Assembly: GCA_019614645.1 (NCBI GenBank)
Contig: JABWDB010000002.1
Location: forward strand, 12,251,501 to 12,315,500
Reading direction: 5' to 3'
DNA length: 64,000 nt
Source: Stratiolaelaps scimitus
Taxonomy: Eukaryota; Arthropoda; Arachnida; Mesostigmata; Laelapidae
The notes under the pieces are model-generated. The model had not been told where the DNA came from. It did no database searches and saw only the letters and a program-made list of their open reading frames with translations. This document shows positions 27,601-39,986 of the stretch, one piece after another. Position numbers and translations under genes: made by a program. Each line of letters opens with the position of its first letter. Position 1 is the first letter of the stretch.

Positions 27601-30600
27601 AGAAGGCAGTTCATAGCGCCGGAAGTATCTCCATTATAGAAGCATTCCGTGATGCTGCTCGCTCTCCGTCGCATTGACGACCGTCCTTGGGGTTTCGGTG
27701 GCTCGAGTCGAGTATGTAACTTACCGCCAGCTGGCTCAAATGTTCGAAGCGCCATCTTGTAGCGATCCAGCATCTGATCGCGGTACTTCTTGTGCTTGTC
27801 GGCCTTGAGGAAGCGACGCAAGCCAAATACCATCAGTTTGACAATTGGCACCGATTCAAGCTGGACCGCCCATTCTAACAAGTTGCATAGGACACGGCTG
27901 ATCTCCTCCAATTGATCTGTACAAATCAGATCGAATGATAAATGCAGTTGATCAAAGATCCGATTCGAACAATAGTCTACCATCTCTGTTTATTGACGCC
28001 ACGCTTGCCATGTAGAGGGCCACCGTGCTGAACGCAAGGCGCGCCCAAGCTATAAGCAACTGGTTGAGCAACTACGGGAGACCCGGAGGGGCGGCGACAA
28101 GAACATAGACTCCCCCCAGTCGGTGCTGCTGGCGGAGATGACAGCAAGCAAAACAATAATTCTCCAAATGAACAAGAGAAGAAAGGTAAGGTAACAGTGG
28201 GAAGACGTTGAGAGAAGGGTGATCATCCGTCGAAAATGGGGACGGACAATAGTTCGCTTACCTGACTTCGAAACCGCAATACCCCTGCTCAGGTTCTTTC
28301 GAACAATGGCAAGCAGAGCGACATGCTCCCGTTGAAGCAGCTTTATCGACGCCAAATGCAGACATAACTCGCTCAAGACCGATATTGAGAGAGGTTGTGC
28401 GCTAAGCAATCTGCTGAGGTATCGTGTGTGACCGGTCGTTTCCACGGAAATAGACAAAACATCCTGATCGCATACAAGGATCGAGTCCGTAGTTGTGCCC
28501 AGGAGCGGTCGTAGCTCAAGCGGCTCGCCCCTGAAATGACAGAGTTCGGAATATCTTCGATACTATAAGGTCGCCAGGGTTCTGGAGCTAGGCTGTTCTG
28601 TAAAAATCTAGCCCGTTAGTTATCTCATTAGTCGTTATAGTAGATTACTGCCGGTCATTTTTTTTCCGTCTATTTTTCGTTCATCTATTTGTTCTTGCTA
28701 TCTGCGTTGACAAAGTTATCGTATAGTTGCGCCACTGAATTTGTGTCCCTACGCATTTTAACTAGAACAAATCATTTCAGGGCGTTCAGAACTTAACTTA
28801 GACAATGTGTTATTAAATAAACAAAAAAGATAGTAACTTCATATATAATCGTACATCGTCGGTGAAGGCAATCAATGGGCATCGGATAAATTCGTGCATC
28901 ATAGTAAACACAGCCATGGGTCGATATATATCCAGGCAAACAATTAAATGTCTGATGACCAGTGATTATTTTTTGCTTTATCCCTCCAGGCGCAGCTCAT
29001 GTCATCGATATCTTAGTTCGAAGGAGACGAACACAGACACGCAATTATTTGGTTATCCACAAAATTTTTAATTTAACAATATTTAAATTCATGTTTATGA
29101 ATCTATGAGTGTAATCAGCCGACCGGCAGGAACTTTAAGGCCTGCTAGTGTATATGGGTCTGGTTATCATTAATCACACGAATTCCATTATATTCCCGAA
29201 TGAGTCGAACCCAAATTCAGCCTAATCATCAAATATATATATATATATATATATATATCATTGAACAATGTAATCTCGTTGATATCGATTCAATGCCGGT
29301 CCGGAAACAGTATCATATTGTTCCATTTGACACTGTATCTTTTGTCCGCTCGTGCGTGCTTGCAATGCACTAGACTTTCCATATTGGCCATAGCAGTATA
29401 TCAAATCAATATAGGCGGCTTGATTGTTATTATACTTTTGCATATAAAGAAGGTCACGTTTGCCAGCAGCGCTGACGGTGGCTGCAACTTAACGCGGTGC
29501 AACTTTCGTAATAGCTGTGCCTGACTCTGTAGTTTTGTCGGCCTTGGCCGAAGCACCTAATCATGAAAAGTGCAACCACTGTTGAGCAGTCGTAGTTTGT
29601 CCAATATCTGCCCTGCGCCAATATGCGGTAACAATCGAATCGGTTCGGGGCGCTAGGGTTGATTGCAACCATAAATAGGATAGGCATAATACATAGCCGT
29701 AACCTTGAACTCGAGCACAACCCGTATTCAATAAAAGCGTAGCGGCGAGTTCGACCTCAAAAAGCAGCAAAAGAAAAAAAAAACCGTATCCGCTTGCATC
29801 ATACAAACTTTCCATTAATGACCTAAATCCCCACGTTTATGACTTCTGTATAACTCGTTCTACGCAAAGAAAAAAACCACGGCTTTACGCGAATATTGTC
29901 TGTCTAAGCAGATTGTCCCCTTTCGGGGAAACACGGCGGTTATTGATAAAATCCTCTTTCTTTCCAAATAGGGGCCCCTCCCATTTTGTTAGCCACCTCG
30001 AAAAACGACAGTGACCACCTCGGCGTGTCTTAAAATGAACAGCACGCTTGCGCTCATTAGGTTCATCTCTCCTGCCTCGGTCCGTTCTGCTTCAACATCT
30101 AACTGCATCGTGAGTTATGGCTATTATCAACAGGTTTGAGTTGCCGCTCTGTCCGCCGGCTCAATAGTCGCTTTTAGCTTTGCTAGCATAGTATGGTTAT
30201 TGATCGCGTATGGCATCCATCAGCGCTTACTATAGACAGTCGTAAGTCTGTTTCTTTTAATGGGTATGATACCACAATAGCGATCATACTAAATTAGAAT
30301 TGTAACAAAAGGCGACAGCGATTCGATAGGAAGGTATACTGATACAATAGAACAATAAGGGGATGTGTCTAGGGCCTTTTACGGCCTTGACTCGTCCGTT
30401 CGCCTTAGCTAGACACCATTGCCTTTGGTCGATGGCCAGACAGACGAAACGGTACATACAGCGTTCTATGACGGATTGAACCGTGGGTGAAAATCTTGAC
30501 TCGAACCACAAGTTCAATAACATGATCGACGTCTACCGATGAATTCTCCATGATAGACAATGGACTATTTTCGCAGACAATAAAACACCACACGACACCT

Positions 30601-33600
30601 GCCTCTCGACGAATTTCATTGACCTTGAGCGCATACACCGTTACCATTACATCATCGTCATGGCTTACAGTCACTCATTCATAAGCACTTAGTAGAAATA
30701 ATCCAGTAACGAAATGCGACGGCTGAAACGCCCCCGAAGATCGTCGCCACCCGAACTATTATTGATACAATGCAATCGGTATCAACTTACACCTCGACGT
30801 TGACCACGTGCATCCAGCTCTCCGGCACTCCATGCTGGTTGCCCGTCTGCTCGAAGCCGAACAGGCTATTCATGAACTTGGCAAGGATGGCCAACTTGCC
30901 ACCCGGCGATAGAATCAGTATCAGCTCCGAGTTTCGACACCAGGTCGCGTTGACGACAGCCTCGTCAGTGAAGTCCCGTCGAAAGTGTGGCAACGTGGCT
31001 GAGTTATGAATCAGGTGAACGGAGGACGGCGACGTCATGAGCAAACATGAGAGATCCGGCGAAGGAGTTAACGACGATGAGCAGGAAAATAGAGATTCGG
31101 ACGCATCGCGGAGATGCCATTGATTCTGCAATGAAATCCGATCGGATATGTATGGTCATTAAACAGTGGACAACGTAATTCGATGTACTGAATAATAATA
31201 ATAATAATAATAATAGTATAATACCGCTAGATTTACCTTTATCTCTATCGGCGTTCTTGTCGTCATCGAATAGTTCGGAAGAAACATTTTTTTGTATTCA
31301 CACAAACACCCACACAAATACACAGACAGGCATACAGACACATGTTCTTCTAAACACATGATCCACGTTGGCTATTTCACGAGTGCTCATGTCTTAAGTT
31401 TCTACCATAAAAGCGCTTTCATTTATTTACTCGATATATGAACGATAATATATCTGTGTGTATATATATATATATATATATACACGTTGGCTCACCTTGT
31501 CAAGAAATTTGTATCCGATATTACAGACGATGAGCCGGTTGTCGTCAAGCAGCCACGCGAACGTGGCGTATACGTCACTTTCGTTCGAGACGCTACAGCC
31601 AGCGAGACGAACCTTGGCCGTACCTGACGCCGGGAACGGGCACGCGAATGCTTCCCATGAGAGTGTTTGTGCGCTGAATTTGTACACTGTCAGCTCCCTA
31701 CAGCTTACAAGGAGGTTGCCTCGCGAGTCGACGCAAAGCTGCTCGACTGAGTGTAACACAGACGAAAAGGGGAACGCCGAGTTACTTCGCCGTTCGATCT
31801 CGCTCTCGTGTTTTGTTTGTACTATACGACGACTGTGTTGCCGGCGAATAGTCAAGATAAACATAAGTGCATTGGTAAATTGATGCAATAAACTCTGCTA
31901 AATAGCTCTCTACGGACAACCTTTGCAAAGTAGATTATACGGTCGGCACGGCATGGCGGTTGGAACTCGAGTTGGTTCCGCAGTGGTGGTATAACATCGA
32001 CTTTCGGAACAAGTGTTATAAAGTGTTCAGAAATAGTGATTCGTTAATGGTCATTAGGATCGACTAGATCGATCTGCTATATGATTAAGTTCGAACACAG
32101 TGAGTGTGAGCCGGCCAAGCTGTAAAAAATTACCATAGTTGCATTTTATGACCGCCATAATCCCTGCTAATTAGTCTGGTTCTATTAATACCAAATATTA
32201 TATATATATATATATATATATATGTATACCACGTGGCTACACATACCCAGTCAGTGTCTTACATTGTGCGCGCATGTGTTCATTGCTATTGCATGCAAAT
32301 ATGCTCGTTTTCGTCCTTGTATAATATAAGACAACAGCTGTATGCAGACGCAGTGATCAAGGCACGAAGCGACTCATAAATAAAACAAGTCAAAACGCCT
32401 TCAAAGCGTCTGTTTCTAGCCATCCCATATTCGAGTGATTGCCACACATACATCATCTGTACGTGTGTAACACTCCCATGTCCTCTCCCCTCAAATATAT
32501 AGATAAGACCCTTTTATTGACGAATGAAATGCGTAACGAATAATGGGATAATATGCCACACTCCCCGTGAACTCTTGTTCCCGAGATATTCAACACAGTT
32601 TGAGTGTAACCGTATGAGGTGGACATGTTCGTTTGCTTGTGTCGGATTGCCAATATCTGATCCAATCTATCGCATTGAGTGGCGTACCGCTTAAACCGAA
32701 ATCAAACGGAGTGCCTACACGCGTACGGGTGACGTCTGTTACGTGTGAGCCGCTCATACGCGTCGCTGTCGTTCTCAAACGAACCCCAACCCGAAGTAGT
32801 CGATAGAATCTAAGGATATATCCATAGCCTTGAATTATTGTTGTGATCACTGTCAGTTCGCTTGTTACCGGCAGGTCAGTGTTCGGGAGCACGCAAACAA
32901 CAAACCCGTATGACTTTTGCTTGTGCAAATGCATTGATAAATTTTTGCCGAGCCCGGAGCGCAATCGACCTCCTTCGTACGAGCCTCTTTAGTATGATAT
33001 CGGTATCAATGCATTGTTTCGTGCAGCACAACAGCGGTATAATGCCACACAGAAATTGACTTATTTGCGGGCACACGTCCATGTTCGCATCGACTCTATG
33101 GATCGAAACCTCTATCCCTCGATTAGCCGTCTAGTCTGCATCTGATCCTTAATACATATGTCCTATATATACACGTACATAACCTATTACGCAAGCAATC
33201 ATTGCGCCCCTATCGCTATTAGATGGTGTTTGTTCGAAACCCCACTCGTAAGTCCACACGAAATGACATTTTCGTAACTTCTCCGTGTCCACAGCAGGAA
33301 TGATACATGGACAAATATCTAATGCATCGAGCGAAGCATAACTTGCTCTCATACAAGATTATCATCGGCGCAATAGCTAAACATCAGAACTTGTCAGAAC
33401 GAAACGTGTGCAGCAGTGGGCTCGAACCACCATCCCGGTAGGTGTCAACACCTGTATTGATATTTCGTAGTCACACATATTGTGTTGGCGGTTATTTCTG
33501 CATAACTGTCTGCGGACGTGCATGATGTTCTCGTGATCGAAGACTGTCATTATATTGACTTAAGTTAGGTGAATCGACAACACACAATATTACTACATAA

Positions 33601-34688
33601 TAAGACATAATATTTGCAGAATCTAACGAAACGTATAGACTGTGTCATATCAGCAGTTCTCTGACTTTTGTGCACGTTTGTTTTTTTTCAAAACACTTAG
33701 TTGGGTTTGGCCATATATTGTTACGCTGTGTTTCCTTCGTGTTTTATTGCTTGGCCATGAAGAATTTCAGAGGTACTGGCCGATTGGAAAATTGCAACTG
33801 GTTAATCCGACAATTAGTTTGAGGCGTGGGTGCTCTTAGCGCCGAAGCACCTCCGTTTTGGTTGCTGCTTACATCCATCCATAGGTCAATCATTGCATCC
33901 AACGGGGAGCTGGTTACCATTAATGAACACAAAGCATTTACAATGATAAACAGCGATAAGGTCGCTTGCCAACAGCAACAATTGCAGCTCGGGGAGTCGC
34001 AACATTTATGCGATCTCGTGGACGCCAGATCACTCTGCAATAAACTACCTAAATATGTGCTGTGTCAATTTCTTGAGCGGTTGTAGGCGTTCGTCTGTTC
34101 AATTACCTTTATTCTTCTCGAGGCCGGGCGAATCTATCCACTGGGCCTGATGAAGCTCCCGAAGTCGGAAGAGCTGCCCATTCTCTGTGACACCCGCCAC
34201 ATAGTTACCTGTCGTAAAAGGTGGAAATATATTTTTGTAAGTAATGATGTCCATATTCCACGAGCAAAGAAAACACGCTATCCTTGGCCGGTTTCAATCT
34301 GCCGTCTGCACGGTGTCAATGACGGGGTCGAAAGCAAGCCATAGAACATCGGCGCAGATTAGTTGACACACAGCTTGTGCGATATCTATCTGCCAAAGGT
34401 TCTATGCGAATCGATCCCGTTGGTTACTTTGGTCTGCATTGTGTTAAAACGACTGCATATGCAACTTGAAACTACTACTCGATTGCGAAAGTGCATCAGA
34501 GGTAAACTTCCGCTATGTAGCTGCTGGGGTAGCCGGCAGTGGTATGGAAGCTCAGCAGGCTGTAGGAGCAGATTCCTCAGCTCCCCAAGGATAAAAAGCG
34601 CCGCATCGCAACTCAGCTCAGTGATCGGCTCTCTCATGACCCCGGTGTCGTCCCCTTTGGCGAAAGCTTCACATTTAACGATTTGCCT
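22912..34688 (-). CDS. CPLANE1: CPLANE1-type ciliogenesis and planar polarity effector (14 exons found; start exon missing)
   Basis: CPLANE1 (JBTS17/C5orf42) acts with INTU, FUZ and WDPCP at the ciliary base to recruit IFT-A proteins. Exons, 5' to 3': 34688-34466, 34208-34107, 31746-31496, 31125-30791, 30663 to about 30624, 28530-28262, 27985-27725, 27685-27590, 27071-26884, 26700-26535, 26383-26187, 26007-25813, 24343-23784, 23461-22912. All have GT-AG borders and all but one junction keeps phase. About 1140 residues are recovered. Recalled similarity to the vertebrate protein runs in order: RNRVVVSS then VAGVTENGQLF, VNATWCRNSEL, DDDVMVT, ECFYNGD, and LELLFMSGF. The protein is far shorter than the roughly 3200-residue vertebrate form. 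The first exon (34688, phase 0) begins inside the propeller and has an internal Met at 34637, so a short start exon probably lies upstream. The 30.62-to-28.53 kb junction does not fit in phase, so an exon may be missing there. Confidence 0.78.
24603..24681. repeat. (GA)n microsatellite in a CPLANE1 intron
   Basis: GA/AG-rich tract, longest uninterrupted run at about 24643-24681, within the intron between exons 26007-25813 and 24343-23784. Confidence 0.85.
25813..28530 (-). other. CPLANE1: CPLANE1-type gene: helical-repeat exons
   Basis: Seven exons (28530-28262 through 26007-25813) join in phase with strong splice sites, for example the acceptors before 28530 and 26700 and the donor after 27725. 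The peptide is Leu-rich and helical, as expected of the alpha-solenoid half of the family. Order-preserving landmarks are the ECFYNGD element in 27685-27590 and LELLFMSGF at the start of 26700-26535. No stop interrupts the joined frame. Confidence 0.75.
29232..29258. repeat. (TA)n microsatellite
   Basis: About 13 TA units in the large CPLANE1 intron between 30.6 and 28.5 kb. Confidence 0.85.
31457..31481. repeat. (TA)n microsatellite next to a CPLANE1 splice donor
   Basis: About 12 TA units, starting roughly 15 nt inside the intron that follows the exon ending at 31496. Length changes here could in principle affect donor use. Confidence 0.8.
32197..32224. repeat. (TA)n microsatellite
   Basis: About 14 TA units within the CPLANE1 intron between 34107 and 31746. 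Confidence 0.85.
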
Positions 34689-37125
34689 CTAGCCATAACT
34701 CAAGCGCAGGCAGAGAAGCCGTCGGAACAGATGCTCTTCAAGCACAGAAACAGCATCAGACGCCAGCTTCGAGCGATAATCGATTACCCGTGCGAATCAA
34801 ACCCGCTATGTACATACGGCTCCGCCTCCGCGGGCCAACCTGAACGACCATTGGCGAGCGCTAGCCACAGGATCACATCGTCGTGTTTCTGCCCCCCCCC
34901 CCCCCGGTGACTCGACCGAGTCCCTACGAGACCCCCTCATTGCCCCAACGGTCCCTGGCAACTCGATCAAAAGACGGAGAGTCGTGCCTGCTTCAGTCTG
35001 CAGGCGCAAAAAGTGCCCTTTTTTTTCCTGCATCTAGTGAGTGACGACAATTCACAGATGAGCTGTTGTCAACGGCAAAAACGACGGCGTGGAAGATGTC
35101 GGTGTCCGGGTAGTGACTGAGTCAGAGAGCATCAGTTAACAATGGTCGACGCGGCCAAAAATGCTCAATGCGATAGCTGATAAATACTCCACTCCTGATC
35201 GACTCATTGCCATGAAATCCTCCAACACTCAACTCGTAACCGGCATTCCATAAATGATAATTCATGCAGGGCAAAAATTGCAGCGGGCCACGGTTGCTCA
35301 TCGTGGCCAGGCCCACTGCCACGATGACTGCGAGACAGAGACGTGATGATACAACAACAACACCACCACCACTCGTATACAAAGGTGCGAGTACGGTACA
35401 ACAAAAGGAAATATTACGTCCCGTGACCGGGAGTAGTAGATCAGCGCAACAGGTACCAAAACATGTATCGGTGTCGAAAACAAAAAGCCTAATTACTTCT
35501 CTGACGACAACTTATGCAACAACCAGTCGACTCAACCGATGACCGATGATGTTATATATGAACGCATACCCTGACGGTGCGCGGGGCAAAGCCACGAGAC
35601 CCGGTCTAGTGCAAAGTGCCACTGACGTGGGAGAACAAACCAGAGGCTCGAATTGCCTCCAATGGACCGCCGCTCGTTTTCGTCTGTCCACGCGACTCCA
35701 TGAGCGCTGTCAAGGACGAATCTCAAGTGGCCTTGAGAGTTAAGCGTCATGATGCAGAGGTGACAATAATGTACGCCCTATGCATCGTTGGAGCTCGATC
35801 AGTTTTATCGACATCGCCTCTGTGGCAACTTACGAACCACCGTATCTAGGTGGACAACTGTTGCGCTCTGTTTGCATGTTTTTCGGTAAACACACACACC
35901 CATATGTGTGTGTGTGTGTTTATTTGAGTGCATCGTAACAGGTGCCAACTGGTCTACAGCTGCTCGAATTGACCCGAGTAACTCACTCACAGCAGCAAAT
36001 ACTCAGGTTTCAGTTATCTCCACGTTGAGACCGACCCAATACGAATTGTCCTCTACTCGTCGGAGCTACGCCGTGCTACTTCAGTATTGCTGCCGCCGTT
36101 GCCGCCGCCGCTGTACATCTGAATCTATAGTGTATTCGACAATTTTTGGCTCCCCGAAAGTCGGCGCGCATGAGCAACAAATGCGTCATACGAGCCGCTG
36201 CTGAACACAGAGTAACACTGAGCTGCTACGTCTACTTGTCCCATATACGTACAGATGAGACAGACGTGATAGACTAATAGAGCTGGCTTCTGTCTGCAAT
36301 TAGAGTCAATAGTTAAACAACGCAAGTCGCTAGCCGGCAATGGTGGCCACGGGCGGCCCACACAAAAGCGGGTCGGAACACAGATCGATCAGACGTCGCA
36401 CGGATCTGTCGCGTGGCGCACGTTTTCAAAATGGCGTGATGTCATTGAAAGATAGCTGCAGAGCACGTGCATCATTGAGGGGGGCCCCGATTACGACTGG
36501 CTACAATGACACAAATGCTTTTCACGCCACTATTTACCGCCTACGTAGGTGTCTAATTATCTAAGATCGATGCTTACGCATACTAGACATTCACAGTCGA
36601 GAGTGGAGGTGCTGGAGAGATCGAGATAACCTACGATTGGGCCTAAGTTCGCGCGAAGGAACAATGAACAACAACAACACGCGTCCCTTTTTGAGTCGCC
36701 GACTCGATGGTAACATACTTTCAATATAAATTTAGAATTCAACTAACAATGCCAGCTTTTTCTAACCCTGCGATGCAATCGCGATGATCACATGTTTTGA
36801 GCTATGAATCGAAAGGAGAGTGTACGAGGTGTACCAGGCCCTCGAATTTCAGCAAGCCATCAGCAGAGCATTGTTCTAGATCACAGAGGGTCGCTTCTCA
36901 TAATCGATATACCACATGGTAAGTATACGCTACATATATTTATATCAGATATTTATTTATCGATTGATTTTGCCTGTATAAGTTTTGTATAATATAGCGT
37001 TGAAAAGGAAAAGGTGACTCTGAAAACTCTCTCTTGAAACGAAGCTATTTGGCAAAACGACTTGAAGGCAACAGCCACGCCATATCAGCGATGAGAATCA
37101 TATATATATATATATATATATTTAT
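34689..37125. other. Region upstream of the known CPLANE1-type exons
   Basis: A short start exon for the minus-strand gene should lie here, but I could not choose it: many ATG-to-GT candidates exist. The stretch contains a poly-C run at about 34891-34904 and a CA/TG palindrome near 35889-35920 (arms of about 12 bp). No other gene is visible. Confidence 0.4.
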
Positions 37126-37601
37126 TAGGCTGACCCAAAAAATGAGACACATATAAATTATATATCGGGTAAAATAAGTGAGTTAATACAAAGATTTTTT
37201 AGTATGAGCCATACCTGGTGTATACCTGACGGCCAGATATGCACCATTTCGATTCCCATTTATAACTTCGTTATTTAAGGCCTCTCGGAGCAAATCGATG
37301 TTGCATACCTTTAGCCACCTATAGCCCTCTATAATCGATGGAAGCAACCATAGTCACACGGGCTAACACCGGGTGAATAGGCGGGGGGGGGGGTGACGCC
37401 ATCGCTCAATCTTGTTGGCGGTCCGGTCCCCTATACAGGCTGACCCATGTCTCGTCCACTGCAGCGGACGAGACTTTTTTCTGCATCCTCAGATTATTTT
37501 TAATAATTCGGCGACATGTTTCACGAGGCACGCCAATTTTAGCCGACAAAGTCCTCAATGACCAAGCTCTAGTTTCCTCAAAAGCGTTTGCGATCGAATA
37601 C
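37126..37601 (-). mobile_element. Truncated mariner-type element
   Basis: The sequence from about 37129 begins TTAGGCTGACCC, which resembles a mariner terminal repeat, and the element sits between two (TA)n tracts (about 37097-37121 and 37602-37623). On the minus strand, 37603-37406 encodes a helix-turn-helix-like peptide (SLRTLSAKIGVPRETCRRIIK) typical of mariner/Tc1 DNA-binding domains, then a stop. The catalytic part is missing. The left border and orientation rest on weak similarity. Confidence 0.5.
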
Positions 37602-39948
37602 ATATATATATATATATATATATAGTATTGTCAAGTAATGTCAGATATTATATATTATCACGTAATATGAATATTTCACAACGTTACAGCGAGTCTATTC
37701 CAATCCGATGATCCGTTACCAAACCCTGCTTGCTAGCCTTCTCGATTTAACCATCATCAAATCCTATCTCTCAATGTCGATAGCTATGCTATGCTAATTA
37801 ATTAGGTGATGTTAACGTACCGCTCTGCGATGCCGTGAGCAGTGTGGCCCGAGTGAGAAAAGCCATCTTTCGTGTAAGTCGAACCACATGTTGCTCCTTT
37901 TCTAGGAGAGTAACTGACCGCGCACTCACGGCGAGTATCGACTCCTGTGATTTCGAACAAAACAGCAGACAAAAAGTATAAATAGTATGAAACTCTGTGA
38001 GTGTGTGTGTATGTATGTGTACGGACGGATTAATTTAGTGTCTTAAGTAGCTCGAGGGGTGGAAGGTTTTTTTTTACAATTATTTTCTATAATTTCAACG
38101 CTTATAACTGACTGATACCAATGCTCGGTATACACACACACACATTTGGACAACCATTACTGTGTTTGTCAATCATACAGTTCGTATGATATTTCTTGTA
38201 AATGTTCATACAAACCTTCGTACGTAGTTTTTAGCTATTCACAATAATAAAACTCATCATGCTGGGGGTCTTGAAATAGCCGTAGTATATTATCATTACT
38301 ATTAGCTTGTTGTCGTCTTCAGAAAAAGTGCCATATACACCTATACGTGCACATATCTAAACGGACCTTATTCGATTTACTAAGAACACGTGCGCTCCTC
38401 TGTAGATTTCTGGGGCTCGAACGATTCGCGTTCGCTGGATCAGGAATTGTGGTGCGTTTCGGGCATTTCATGGCAACTGCGATTAGCGAGATGTGCATTA
38501 GCTACCCAGGCCAAGACGCCGCTATACCTGTTGGCCTAACCTCGCGAGTGCCCCCAAGACACCTACGACACCCTTTTTCCTTCGAAAAGGTTGTATTATT
38601 CATTTTTTTTTAAAGACCACACCAATTGCATGTGCGCAAGCTGATACTTAGCGCGGTGAGGTCTAGGGAATGTTCTCAGACATCTTGTTAGAGATTCACA
38701 TATACAATAGGTCAGGGGCCGAGGAAAGGAGCTCCTGTGTCGCTTTCTCTCGCTTAGCACCCCGGTCGATTGGAGTGGAACTGTATCTCTAAAAAGAGGA
38801 CCCTCGCTCCGAAGCTTTTTTATAATTGACCTTTAGCGAAGGCAACATCATAAACAAGAGTGCGCGTAACTTGCGCACTTTTTTTTTTTCAGCAAGCGCT
38901 AAGATACGAATCTAAAGGATTCTATATATATATATATATCTATAGTTGACTTTTATGATGGCTATTATAAAGGTCCAATTTTACCCAAGTATCTATATTG
39001 CTTAGTCGTAACGAAACTTCACCATAGATATAATAGAATACTGGCCAGGTCCATTCGAAGGATAAGTCAGCGCTGCAATATCCCGAAGGAGTTTGACTGT
39101 CAAACTGCCTACAAATAACGAAATACATGAATCTTCGGGCGCTTAGGCGCACGAAGGGCCTCGCATCGAGCACATAACAAGTAACATATTTTCGTGGGGC
39201 GTCCGCAAGCGTCCATAAATAGCCCTCTAAATATGTAATAATATCGGAATAACGGAGAGCCGCAATTCAGTCAGTGCTGCTTAATACATTAACAATGTTC
39301 ATAACGAAATAATAATAATAATTATATATATATACATATAATTATATTAACAGGTACATGATGACATACAACATGTATACATTACAAAATACTGTGCTGG
39401 CTTCGTTTGATTAGTAAAGGAGTGATTTAATTGAATTGATCGGTGCAGTGTCCGTGATAAGCAAGCGTTTCTCGTTGATCTTCTATACGAATAAACTGCG
39501 TTTCAAACATCGTCATGCATTCGTTTGCCCTGTTCATCACCGTTAGAAGAGGTCGTGTGGCAATCCGTCAACATTGATACACCATGATTTTGACCTATGC
39601 AAGCGTGCACAGATCGAATCGACTCTAGTCACGACTTCGATGCGACTTCGAGACCATCAACAAGGTCATTTCACCGCATATACGTTACATCGAATATAAG
39701 CGGTAGAAACATTGGAACATTATGACACCGGGACGAGGAGGCCTTACGACATCCAACTCACGTCATCCGCTCACTGCCGCTCCACCGAGGGGTTCACTTG
39801 GCAAACTCACATTTAGGTATCCAGCCAGCGTCTCTCGCAATTCGTGGGCTCACCCATTAGCCGACTTTTGACCAGTTCTTGTCCTCGTGTGCGTAAACGT
39901 GTGTTTGCTTGGCCATTCACAATTTTAACGGCCGCAAATAATACAATG

Positions 39949-39952
<4 letters not shown>

Positions 39953-39982
<30 letters not shown>
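39953..39982. repeat. (TA)n microsatellite
   Basis: About 15 TA units. Confidence 0.85.

Positions 39983-39986
<4 letters not shown>

Larger units (their letters stand above)
30624..34688 (-). other. CPLANE1: CPLANE1-type gene: N-terminal beta-propeller exons
   Basis: Five exons carry the WD-like propeller. Exon 34688-34466 ends with one base of a split Ser codon that 34208-34107 completes, and that exon's last G completes a Val with 31746-31496. Exon 31125-30791 holds the clearest family block, a W-C-R-N-S strand followed by repeated Leu/Ile and a closing F-G-F. It ends in GT, completed by C at 30663. A (TA)n tract starts only about 15 nt downstream of the donor at 31496. The end of the fifth exon at 30624 is the weakest border: its donor is poor, and the reading frame continues to about 30405. 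Confidence 0.65.

Noticed and set aside
33405..33460. tRNA-like T-arm with a good B-box on the minus strand
   Set aside because: A T-arm can be drawn, but no A-box, anticodon arm or acceptor stem is present at the right distance.
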